Source: Actinotalea lenta (GTDB lineage: Bacteria; Actinomycetota; Actinomycetes; Actinomycetales; Cellulomonadaceae). From it: a DNA stretch of 64,000 nt. The position numbers were made by a program, and so were the translations under genes. The notes beneath the pieces were generated by a model. That model saw nothing but the letters and a program-made list of their open reading frames with translations. It did no database searches and had not been told where the DNA came from. Every line of letters begins with the position of its first letter. The stretch's first letter is position 1. The stretch covers positions 1,605,446 to 1,669,445 of the forward strand of contig NZ_JAUQYP010000001.1 in assembly GCF_030586465.1 (NCBI RefSeq), in the 5' to 3' direction. Shown piece by piece: positions 50,090-58,020 of the stretch.

Positions 50090-50136
50090 CGTCAGCCTCT
50101 TGACGCAGAGATTGTAAGGATAGTTCACTAACAAAT
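50090..50136 (+). promoter_or_regulatory. Promoter/operator region of the GlcNAc locus
   Basis: The AT-rich block of the nagA/ROK divergent region. It holds TTGACG (50100-50105) and TAGTTCACTAAC (50121-50132), a site resembling AT-rich ROK-regulator operators (AGTT...AACT-like half-sites), placed to overlap the promoter of the regulator gene. Confidence 0.4.
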
Positions 50137-51276
50137 GTGAAGACAGGGCTCCGGGCGCGGACGAAGGTGTTGCCGGAGGACGCGCGCGCCCATCACCGGT
50201 CGATGGTGCTGCAGCGGCTGTTCCACGACGGCCCGACCTCCCGAGCGGACCTCGCCCGAGCCACCGGACTGACCCGCGTCACCGTGTCGGACCTGGTCAC
50301 AGCGTTGCTGGCCGAGGGTCTGGTCGCCGAGCTCGGCCCGTCGCAGACCGGCAGGGTGGGCAAGCCCGCGACCCTCGTCGGGCTACGTACGCGCGAGCAC
50401 CAGGTCCTCGCCGTGGACCTCACTGACGACCTCGCCCTGCACGGAGCGGTGCTGGACCTCGAGGGCGAGATCGTCGCCCGCCGTTCGGCCCCCAGTGCGG
50501 GCCGAACGGGTGACGCGGCCGTCGACGCGGTCGCAGACCTGTGCCGCGAGCTGGTCGACGCGGCGACCCGGCCCGTGCTCGGGGTCGGCGTGGCGTCCCC
50601 GGGTGTGGTGGACGAGCAGGGCGTGGTCCTGCAGGCCCCGAACCGCGGCTGGGTCGACCTCCCGCTCGCCGCGCTCCTCAACGCCCAGCTCGACCTGCCC
50701 GTGCACGTGGCCAACGACGCCGATGCCGCCTGCCTGGGCGAGCTCACCTACGGCGGGGCGGATGGCGCCGGCGTGCTCGTGCTCACGGTCGGTCAGGGCG
50801 TCGGCGCCGGCATCGTGGTGGATGGCGCCCTGGTCCGCGGCACGGGGCACGCCGCCGGCGAGATCGGCCACGTCACCGCGCTGGACGAACGTGACGAGAC
50901 CGACGACGCCCCGCTGGGCAGACCGCAGCGCTGCGCGTGCGGCCGCACCGGGTGCCTGGAGACCGTGCTCGCTGTGCCGGCGCTGCGGCGCCGGGTGGCC
51001 GAGGGCGACGCCGATGCCCTCGCGGCCGTCGGCAGGCGCCTGGGCATCGTGCTCGCGCCGGTCGTCAGCGCCCTGAACCTCGCCGAGGTGGTCCTGTCCG
51101 GGCCACCGGAGCTCCTGGACGGACCCCTGCGGCTCGCAGCCCGGGCGACGTTGCGGAGCCGGACCATGCCCGTCATCAGCGACGCACTGCAGCTTCGCAT
51201 GACGGCCCTCGGGGAGGACGGGGCCCTGCGCGGCGCGGCCGTGCTGGTCCTGTCCGGTCAGCTCGGGGTCACATGA
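50137..51276 (+). CDS. ROK-family transcriptional regulator
   Basis: 379 aa. GTG 50137. HTH at ~28-65 (TSRADLARATGLTRVTVSDL, VTALLAEGLVAELG), then the ROK fold (VLAVDLTDDLALHGAVLDLE; VANDADAACLGELTYG; GHAAGEIGHV; zinc site CACGRTGCLE). The kinase motif DxGGTK is replaced by DLTDDL, so it binds sugar but does not phosphorylate it. It most likely represses both halves of the GlcNAc locus until GlcNAc or GlcNAc-6-P appears. Confidence 0.9.
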   Translation: MKTGLRARTKVLPEDARAHHRSMVLQRLFHDGPTSRADLARATGLTRVTVSDLVTALLAEGLVAELGPSQTGRVGKPATLVGLRTREHQVLAVDLTDDLALHGAVLDLEGEIVARRSAPSAGRTGDAAVDAVADLCRELVDAATRPVLGVGVASPGVVDEQGVVLQAPNRGWVDLPLAALLNAQLDLPVHVANDADAACLGELTYGGADGAGVLVLTVGQGVGAGIVVDGALVRGTGHAAGEIGHVTALDERDETDDAPLGRPQRCACGRTGCLETVLAVPALRRRVAEGDADALAAVGRRLGIVLAPVVSALNLAEVVLSGPPELLDGPLRLAARATLRSRTMPVISDALQLRMTALGEDGALRGAAVLVLSGQLGVT

Positions 51277-51361
51277 CCCCGAGCCGACCGAACCAGCGTG
51301 TCGGAACGATCCCCGTGGCGGTGCCGCCAGCACCGTCGTCCCACCAGGAAGGAACCCCGAC

Positions 51362-52696
51362 GTGAGAATCGTACGGAGTGCAGCTCTCGCCATCGCCGGA
51401 GTCATGGCCCTCGCGGCCTGCTCCTCCGGCTCGACCACGCCCGCGGCGTCGAGCGGCTCGGACGCCCCGGGCACCTCGGCGGCCCCGGAGGCGGCCGACA
51501 TCACGCTCTGGGTCGCCGGTGGTGACACCCCCCAGGAGCTGCGTGACTACCTCATCACGACCTTCGCCGAGCAGAACCCCGGCTCGACGCTGACGATCGA
51601 GCAGCAGGACTGGGGCGACCTGGTCACCAAGCTCACCACCGCGCTGCCCGACCCGGCCAACACCCCCGACGTCGTCGAGGTCGGCAACACGCAGTCGCCC
51701 ACGTTCACCACCATCGGCGCCTTCGCCGACATCACCGACATGTACGACGAGCTGGGCGGCAGCAAGCTGCTGCAGTCCTTCGTGGACGTCGGCAAGGTCG
51801 ACGGCAAGAACTACGCGCTGCCGTACTACTTCGGCTCGCGCTACATGTTCTACCGCAAGGACATCTGGGACGCCGCGGGCCTGAGCGTGCCCACGACCCT
51901 GTCTGACTTCGCCGCGGACGTGAAGCAGCTGCGCACCGACACGATGTCCGGCTTCGCGATGGGCGGCCAGGACTGGCGCGACGGCATCTCCTGGGTGTTC
52001 GCCAACGGCGGTGAGCTCGCCACCCAGGACGGTGGCACCTGGACCTCCACGCTGTCCGACCCGAAGACCATCACGGGCTTGCAGCAGTGGCAGTCCATCT
52101 ACCAGACCGCCTCCAACGTCCCCGCGACCGAGCGTGACGTGGCGTACTGGGACTTCCTCAACGACGGCACCGACGGCGCCGCGCCGGAGGCCGCGACCAT
52201 CATGGCGCCGGGCTGGGCCCGCTGGTCGATCGGCGACCTGACCAAGAACGACGCGGGAGACGAGGTGCGTGACGGCATGGCCGACACCTCCAAGTTCGGC
52301 GTGTTCCCGCTGCCGGGCGTGGACGGCGGCGTCGCCCCGGTGTTCGCGGGTGGCTCCAACATCGCGATCTCGGCCACGTCGCAGCACCAGCAGCTGGCCC
52401 GCAACCTGCTGAAGATCATCTTCTCCCCGGAGTACCAGACGATGCTCGGCAAGCACGGGCTCGGCCCGGCCAACAGCGACTACGTCTCCTCGCTCGGCGA
52501 CGACGTGTTCGCTAAGACCATGATCGAGACCGCTGCGGCCTCCAAGCTCACCCCGGCGGCGCCGGGCTGGGCGGCCGTCGAGGCGGCCTTCGTCTACGAG
52601 GACCTCTTCCAGAAGATCGCCGAGGGCGGTGACGTGACGGCTCTCGCCAAGCAGTACGACGAGAAGATCACGCCGATGCTCAACGGCCAGGGCTGA
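51362..52696 (+). CDS. Sugar ABC transporter solute-binding lipoprotein
   Basis: 444 aa. GTG 51362 follows AGGAAGGA. Lipobox LAAC at C20, Ser/Thr-rich linker, then the family 1 solute-binding fold: ADITLWVAGGDTPQELRDYL, PDVVEVGNTQSPTF, YALPYYFGSRYMFYRKDIWD, VFAGGSNIAISATSQHQQLA, ANSDYVSSLGDDVFAKT. The genes around it suggest chitobiose or GlcNAc as the ligand (DasA/NgcE-like role). Followed by a strong hairpin before the permease genes. Confidence 0.88.
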   Translation: MRIVRSAALAIAGVMALAACSSGSTTPAASSGSDAPGTSAAPEAADITLWVAGGDTPQELRDYLITTFAEQNPGSTLTIEQQDWGDLVTKLTTALPDPANTPDVVEVGNTQSPTFTTIGAFADITDMYDELGGSKLLQSFVDVGKVDGKNYALPYYFGSRYMFYRKDIWDAAGLSVPTTLSDFAADVKQLRTDTMSGFAMGGQDWRDGISWVFANGGELATQDGGTWTSTLSDPKTITGLQQWQSIYQTASNVPATERDVAYWDFLNDGTDGAAPEAATIMAPGWARWSIGDLTKNDAGDEVRDGMADTSKFGVFPLPGVDGGVAPVFAGGSNIAISATSQHQQLARNLLKIIFSPEYQTMLGKHGLGPANSDYVSSLGDDVFAKTMIETAAASKLTPAAPGWAAVEAAFVYEDLFQKIAEGGDVTALAKQYDEKITPMLNGQG

Positions 52697-52703
52697 CCTG
52701 GCA

Positions 52704-52739
52704 CGGCCCGGTCCACCGGAGCGCCGGTGGACCGGGCCG
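52704..52739 (+). promoter_or_regulatory. Intercistronic hairpin between binding protein and permeases
   Basis: Perfect 16-bp stem CGGCCCGGTCCACCGG / CCGGTGGACCGGGCCG (52704-52719, 52724-52739) with tetraloop AGCG, 7 bases after the binding-protein stop. It can stabilise the upstream message or partly end transcription, giving more binding protein than permease. Confidence 0.8.
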
Positions 52740-52821
52740 CCCTGCCCGGAGCGTGCTCCGCTCCGCCGCCGACCGCCCGCGTCCGGGCCGCGCCCCTCAC
52801 CGGGCACCGAGGAGGAGAGCC

Positions 52822-53745
52822 ATGACCACCACGACGTCCGCGCCGCGGACGCGCCGCGGGCGCCGGGCGCGCCTGCCCTACGTGCTGCTGATACCCGCCG
52901 TCGCCGTCCTCGCGGTGGGCATGGGCTACCCCGTGTACTGGCAGATCACCACGAGCCTGCACACCTACGGCCTGGCCCAGCAGTTCGGCCAGCCCGCCCC
53001 GTTCGTCGGCCTGGCCAACTACACGCGGATCCTCGGCGACGAGCGGCTGTGGGCCGTGGTCGTGCGCTCGGTGCTGTTCTGCCTGGTCAACGCCTTCCTC
53101 ACGGTCGGCATCGGGGTCGGTGTGGCACTGCTGATGCGAGCCGTGAACCGCATCGTGCGGGTCGTGCTCCAAGTCTCGATGCTGCTCGCGTGGGCCATGC
53201 CGATGGTCGCCGCGGTGACCGTGTGGAAGTGGCTGTTCGACTGGCGCACGGGCGTCGTCAACTGGCTGCTCGTCCAGCTCGGGGCGACCTCCTACGACCA
53301 GCACAACTGGTTCGCCCAGCCGCTGTCCTTCTTCTTCGTGGCGTCCGTGATCATCGTGTGGATGTCGGTGCCGTTCGTCGCGCTGTCGGTGTTCGCAGCG
53401 CTGACCCAGGTGCCCGACGAGGTGGTCGAGGCCGCCCGGATCGACGGCGCCGGGCCGGTCGCGACCTTCCGGTGGATCACCGTCCCGATGATCCGCCCGG
53501 TCCTGGCGATCGTGCTGCTGCTGCAGATCATCTGGGACCTGCGGGTGTTCGCCCAGATCCGCCTGCTGCAGGACTCTGGGGCGCCGGTCTCGGAGACCAA
53601 CCTGCTGGGCAACTTCATCTTCGAGCTCGGCATCGGACGACAGGACTTCGCCTCCGCCGCCGCCGTCTCGATCCTCGTGCTCGCGCTCACGGTGCTCGTG
53701 TCCTGGCCGTACGTGCGCAGCCTGCTCAAGGAGGACCGCTCATGA
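52822..53745 (+). CDS. Sugar ABC transporter permease 1
   Basis: 307 aa. ATG 52822 follows GGAGGAG. Six helices; the ATPase-contact loop is EVVEAARIDGAGPVATFRWITVP, the EAA motif of MalF-type permeases. Pairs with the next permease and the lipoprotein to take up (presumably) GlcNAc oligosaccharides. Its stop overlaps the next start (ATGA). Confidence 0.9.
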   Translation: MTTTTSAPRTRRGRRARLPYVLLIPAVAVLAVGMGYPVYWQITTSLHTYGLAQQFGQPAPFVGLANYTRILGDERLWAVVVRSVLFCLVNAFLTVGIGVGVALLMRAVNRIVRVVLQVSMLLAWAMPMVAAVTVWKWLFDWRTGVVNWLLVQLGATSYDQHNWFAQPLSFFFVASVIIVWMSVPFVALSVFAALTQVPDEVVEAARIDGAGPVATFRWITVPMIRPVLAIVLLLQIIWDLRVFAQIRLLQDSGAPVSETNLLGNFIFELGIGRQDFASAAAVSILVLALTVLVSWPYVRSLLKEDRS

Positions 53746-54671
53746 GTGCCACCGTGCGCGTCCGCGCCGGCGCCGCCGCTCGGCCGGCAGCAGCCGACCG
53801 GCCGGACGCGACCGTGCGCTCGCGCCGCACCGGCGTGCGCCGACTCGCCGGCCGGGTGCTCGCAGGGCTCGTCGCCGTCGCCGTCTCCCTGGTCTGGGTG
53901 TTCCCGGTCTACTGGATGTTGCTGTCCGCGCTGACGCCGAACGCCCGGCTGCGGGCCATGCCACCGACGTTCTGGCCCAGCGCCGCGACCTGGTCCAACC
54001 TGCGCGACGTCATCACCGGAACCAGCTTCGCCACCGCGCTGCGGATGAGCCTGGCGGTCACCGGCCTGACCGTGCTCGTGGTGCTGGGGTTCGCGTTCCT
54101 CGCCGCGCTCGCGATCAGCCGGTTCCGGTTCCGGGGTCGCACAGCGTTCGTGCTGACCGTGCTCATCGTGCAGATGCTGCCCGCCGAGGGCCTGTTCATC
54201 GCGCAGTACAAGATGCTGTCCGCCACCGGTCTGCTGAACAGCGTCATCGGCATCTCCGTGCTCTACACCGCCGCGATCGTGCCGTTCACGATCTGGATGC
54301 TGCGGGGCTTCGTCGAGGGCGTGCCTGCCGACCTCGAGGAGGCCGCGATGATCGACGGCCTGTCCCGCACCCAGGCGTTCTGGCGGATCACGCTCCCGTT
54401 GCTGGCACCTGGCCTCGTGGCGTCCGGGGTGTACGCCTTCCTCCAGGCGTGGAACGAGTTCACGGTCGCCCTGGTCGCCCTGCCGGCGGAGTCGGCCCAG
54501 ACCCTGCCGCTGTGGCTCCGCGGCTTCCTCGCCGCGAGCGCCAACAAGGGTGTGGACTGGGGGCAGGTGATGGCCGCCTCCACGCTGCTCGCCGTGCCCG
54601 TGATCATCTTCTTCCTCGTGGTGCAGTCCCGGATGACGTCCGGGCTGGTCTCCGGGGCGGTGAAGGGATGA
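53742..54671 (+). CDS. Sugar ABC transporter permease 2
   Basis: 309 aa, MalG-like. Six helices from ~40; EAA loop DLEEAAMIDGLSRTQAFWRI TLP-type at ~200-222, followed by AWNEFTVALVALP. An extra ~35-residue basic cytosolic start. No ATP-binding gene follows; in related bacteria a shared MsiK-type ATPase encoded elsewhere serves such importers. Confidence 0.9.
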   Translation: MSATVRVRAGAAARPAAADRPDATVRSRRTGVRRLAGRVLAGLVAVAVSLVWVFPVYWMLLSALTPNARLRAMPPTFWPSAATWSNLRDVITGTSFATALRMSLAVTGLTVLVVLGFAFLAALAISRFRFRGRTAFVLTVLIVQMLPAEGLFIAQYKMLSATGLLNSVIGISVLYTAAIVPFTIWMLRGFVEGVPADLEEAAMIDGLSRTQAFWRITLPLLAPGLVASGVYAFLQAWNEFTVALVALPAESAQTLPLWLRGFLAASANKGVDWGQVMAASTLLAVPVIIFFLVVQSRMTSGLVSGAVKG

Positions 54672-55636
54672 GGGTCGGCGTCGACGTCGGCGGCACGAAG
54701 GTGCTCGGCGTCCTGATCGACGAGGCGGCCGGGGGCGCCCCGGTCGTGCTCGGGCGGATCCGGCTGGACTCGCTGCCCGGCGCTGCGGGCGTGACAGGGC
54801 AGGTGGTCGCGGCCGTGCAAGGGCTCTGCTCGTCGGCGGGTGTACCGGTGCACCAGCTGTCGGGGGTCGGCGTCGGGATCCCCGGCGTGGTGGACCCGGA
54901 CCGCGGGACCGTCTCGCACGCGGTCAACCTCGGCCTGGTGGAGACGATCGACCTCGGCGGGATCCTCGCTGCCGAGCTGGGCGTCCCCGTCCGGCTGGAG
55001 AACGACCTGAACGCCGCGGCCGTCGGTGCGGCGGCCCTGCTCGGCCTCGCGCGGCGCGACCTCGTGCTGCTGGCACTGGGCACCGGGATGGCCGCCGGCC
55101 TGCTGCTGGACGGCCGGCTGCGCCGGGGTGCCGGAGGGGCGGCGGGCGAGATCGGGCACGTGACCTACCGTGCGGACGGTCCGTTGTGCGCGTGCGGGCA
55201 GCGCGGCTGCCTCGAGTCGTTCGCCTCGGGGCGGGCGCTCGAAGCCGCCTGGCTCGGCCGGCCGGCGGACGCCGCCGAGCGGCGCGAGGGCCCGGCCCCT
55301 GCGAAGGTGGTCGCAGCAGCGCAGGACGGCGAGCCGTGGGCGGTCGCCGTGCACGAGACGTTCGTCGACGCCGTCGCCACTGCGGTGCGCGTGCTGGTGC
55401 TGACCTGCGACCCGGAGCACGTCGTGCTGGGCGGAGGGGTGGCCGGCCTGGGTGAAGCGCTGCTCGGTCCGGTCCGTGAGGCGCTGGTGCGGCAGACCGA
55501 GGACTCCCCGTTCCTGAGGAGCCTGAGGATCCCGGAACGGCTCGCGCTGGTCCCACCGGGCTCCGAACCCGCCGCCGTGGGCGCAGCTCTCGCCGTGCCC
55601 CACCCCGAGCATCAGGAGGTGCTGTGGAGGTCGTGA
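54668..55636 (+). CDS. ROK-family sugar kinase, probable N-acetylglucosamine kinase
   Basis: 322 aa. ATG 54668 overlaps the permease stop. VGVDVGGTKVLGVLID (phosphate 1), VGIPGVVDP, LENDLNAAAVGAAALLG with the catalytic Asp, LALGTGMAAGLLLDG, GEIGHVTY and the zinc motif CACGQRGCLE. All kinase residues present. In this operon it likely phosphorylates imported GlcNAc, since no PTS is encoded; glucose cannot be excluded. Overlaps nagB by 13 bases. Confidence 0.88.
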   Translation: MRVGVDVGGTKVLGVLIDEAAGGAPVVLGRIRLDSLPGAAGVTGQVVAAVQGLCSSAGVPVHQLSGVGVGIPGVVDPDRGTVSHAVNLGLVETIDLGGILAAELGVPVRLENDLNAAAVGAAALLGLARRDLVLLALGTGMAAGLLLDGRLRRGAGGAAGEIGHVTYRADGPLCACGQRGCLESFASGRALEAAWLGRPADAAERREGPAPAKVVAAAQDGEPWAVAVHETFVDAVATAVRVLVLTCDPEHVVLGGGVAGLGEALLGPVREALVRQTEDSPFLRSLRIPERLALVPPGSEPAAVGAALAVPHPEHQEVLWRS

Positions 55637-56406
55637 TCGACCGGTCCGAGACGCTGGCAGCGCTCGCTGCCGACGCCATCGAGGCCCTGGTGACCCGCAG
55701 GTCCGACGCCGTGCTGGGCCTGGCGACAGGCTCGACGCCGTCAGCCGTGTACGACGAGCTGGTGCGTCGGCACGCCGAGGAGGGGCTGTCCTTCGCCGGC
55801 GTGCGCGGTTTCCTGCTCGACGAGTACGTAGGCCTCCCCGAGGGCCACCCGGAGGCGTACCGCACGGTGATCGAACGTGAGCTCGTGTCCCGGCTGGACC
55901 TGCCCACCGAGTCCGTCCTCGGGCCGGACGGCCGCGCCGAGGACCTGGCCGCCGCCTGCACTGGGTACGAGCAGGCCATCGCCGACGCGGGCGGCATCGA
56001 CCTGCAGATCCTCGGGATCGGCACCGACGGTCACGTCGCCTTCAACGAGCCGGGCTCGTCACTGGCGTCACGCACCCGGATCAAGACCCTCACGGAGCAG
56101 ACCCGGCGGGACAACGCCCGGTTCTTCGACGACGAGGTCGACGCCGTCCCCCAGCACGTGCTCACCCAGGGGCTCGGCACCATCATGGCGGCGCGGCACC
56201 TGGTTCTGCTGGCGATGGGTCGGTCGAAGGCGGAGGCCGTGCACCAGCTGGTCGAGGGCCCGATCTCGGCCATGTGGCCCGCGACGATCCTGCAGATGCA
56301 CCCGCATGTCACCGTCCTGGTCGACGGCGGCGCAGCGAGCCGCCTCCAGCTCGCCGCCTACTACCGCGAGACCTGGCAGTCCAAGCCCGACTGGCAGCCC
56401 CTCTAG
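55624..56406 (+). CDS. nagB: Glucosamine-6-phosphate deaminase
   Basis: 260 aa. GTG 55624 with AGGAGG upstream, inside the kinase gene end. GLATGSTPSAVYDEL (phosphate loop), FLLDEYVGLPEGHPEAYR with catalytic Asp, and GIGTDGHVAFNEPGSS with catalytic His/Glu. Converts glucosamine-6-P to fructose-6-P and ammonia, the last step of the pathway. Confidence 0.95.
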   Translation: MEVVIDRSETLAALAADAIEALVTRRSDAVLGLATGSTPSAVYDELVRRHAEEGLSFAGVRGFLLDEYVGLPEGHPEAYRTVIERELVSRLDLPTESVLGPDGRAEDLAAACTGYEQAIADAGGIDLQILGIGTDGHVAFNEPGSSLASRTRIKTLTEQTRRDNARFFDDEVDAVPQHVLTQGLGTIMAARHLVLLAMGRSKAEAVHQLVEGPISAMWPATILQMHPHVTVLVDGGAASRLQLAAYYRETWQSKPDWQPL

Positions 56407-56623
56407 CCCGACTCCCGACCCGCCCCCGCCCCGCTGTCCCACCCCCCGCCCCCGCCCGGCCCGGTGAGGGGTGCACGTGCAGGCCGGGGGTGTGCCTGGA
56501 GGTGCGCGTCTCGCCTGGCCGTGCGCCGCTCGGGCGGTGGGATGGACGTGTGGGCCGTGCCCCGCCCACAGGTCGGGGGTCCGGCGGCTCCGGGGAACGC
56601 GGCGGTGGTGGAGCGTCGAGCGC

Positions 56624-57544
56624 ATGACGTCGACTCCACCTCCCGTCTTCGGGCCGCGTGTGATCGTGGCCACGGCCGAGCTCGCGGCAGCGCTGCGCCG
56701 CGCGACCGCGAGCGGGGCGCTCCTGAGGATCAGGCGTGGGGCATACGTGGACGCCGCCGAGGTCGGAGAGGGGTGGCAGGCAGCGGAGCAGCTCGCGCGT
56801 GCCCGGGCTGTCGCCGTGGTGCGCGCTGCGACCGCCCCGGTCTGGTTGAGCCACGAGTCCGCCGCACTCCTCTGGGCCCTGCCCCTGCTGCGTGTCCCGG
56901 CCGTGACGCATGTGGTTCAACGGCACCATCCCGGTTCCCGGCGCGATCGCGCCGTCCTTCGGCATCGCGTTGACCTTCCGCCGTCGCACCGGGCCGAGGT
57001 CGAAGGATTACCGGTCACAAGCCTCGAGCGCACCGCCCTGGACTGTGCCTGCTCGCTCCCGGGGCCCGCTGCCCTCGCCGCTGTCGATGGTGCTCTGCGT
57101 CGCGGCGCGGACACCGATGCGATGCGCGCGATCCTTGCCGACCGCGTGGGTGGTCGGGGTGTTGTGACTGCGCGGCGCACGTTGACCTGGGCCGACGCCC
57201 GCGCCGAGTCCCCGGGTGAGTCCGCGGCCCGGTGGGCCTGCCTCGCAGGCGGTCTTCCGGCGCCGGAGCTGCAGCACGCGATCCGGACCAGGATCGGGAC
57301 CTTCTACGCGGACCTGGCCTGGCCGGACCTGCACGTGGTGGCTGAGTTCGACGGGGCGGTCAAGTACTCCGGCGCGTACGGCCCCGGAGGCCAGGTGCTC
57401 GTCGCGGAGAAGCGCCGGCAGGACGCCATCGAGGAAGCCGGCTGGGTTGTGATCCGCATCACGTGGGCCGATCTGAAGGACCTGGGCGAGCTCGCCGCAC
57501 GGGTGCGGCGGGCGGCTCGTCGTGCGCCACGCGGCGCACGTTGA
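56624..57544 (+). CDS. DUF559/AbiEi-antitoxin-like protein
   Basis: 306 aa from ATG 56624. N-terminal winged-helix part (ATASGALLRIRRGAYVDAAE), a middle region (WLSHESAALLWALPLLRVPA, LERTALDCACSLPGPAALAA), and a C-terminal Vsr/DUF559-like endonuclease-type fold (FYADLAWPDLHVVAEFDGAV KYSG-type, then RQDAIEEAGWVVIRITWADL). This is the common, often multicopy actinobacterial family of unknown role, possibly a regulator. No toxin partner next to it. Flanked by two copies of GTGCCTGGAGGTGCGC (56492 and 57569). Confidence 0.75.
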   Translation: MTSTPPPVFGPRVIVATAELAAALRRATASGALLRIRRGAYVDAAEVGEGWQAAEQLARARAVAVVRAATAPVWLSHESAALLWALPLLRVPAVTHVVQRHHPGSRRDRAVLRHRVDLPPSHRAEVEGLPVTSLERTALDCACSLPGPAALAAVDGALRRGADTDAMRAILADRVGGRGVVTARRTLTWADARAESPGESAARWACLAGGLPAPELQHAIRTRIGTFYADLAWPDLHVVAEFDGAVKYSGAYGPGGQVLVAEKRRQDAIEEAGWVVIRITWADLKDLGELAARVRRAARRAPRGAR

Positions 57545-57675
57545 CGGTGGTGCTCCCAGTCGAGCGCGGTGCCTGGAGGTGCGCCCGCCGGCTGCGTGTG
57601 CGCCTTTCGCGAGGGGGTGGGTCGAGCCGGGGTGCTGGGGGAGGGGTGGGGCTGGGGGACGTAGGATCGGGGGTC

Positions 57676-58020
57676 ATGCGTGCGGTGACTCTGCGACCGG
57701 TTGACGGCCCTGGACTCGACGAGCCGGGGCGGCCCGACTCCCCGGGCGGCCCCGGGACGGGCACCGGCGTGCTCGAGCAGACCGAGACGGAGCAGGAGCT
57801 CGAACCCGGCGATCGGGAGCGCTTCGCCCACTACGTGCGCAAGGAGAAGATCCTCGAGTCGGCGGTGTCCGGCTCCCCGGTGATCGCACTGTGCGGGAAG
57901 GTCTGGGTGCCGGGCCGGGACCCGAGCAAGTTCCCGGTCTGCCCGGTGTGCAAGGAGATCTACGAGGGTCTGCGCGACCCTCAGGACGGCGAGGGCGGCG
58001 GCGGCGCCCCCGACGCGTGA
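57676..58020 (+). CDS. DUF3039 protein
   Basis: 114 aa. ATG 57676; TAGGAT lies 8 bases upstream. Acidic, disordered N-terminus (~45 residues), then HYVRKEKILESAVSGSPVIA, LCGKVWVPGRDPSKFPVCPV CKEIY-type, whose three Cys with His suggest a zinc knuckle. In actinobacteria it regularly precedes the helicase gene found next (GTGA overlap), so the two likely work together on nucleic acids; the exact role is unknown. Confidence 0.85.
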   Translation: MRAVTLRPVDGPGLDEPGRPDSPGGPGTGTGVLEQTETEQELEPGDRERFAHYVRKEKILESAVSGSPVIALCGKVWVPGRDPSKFPVCPVCKEIYEGLRDPQDGEGGGGAPDA

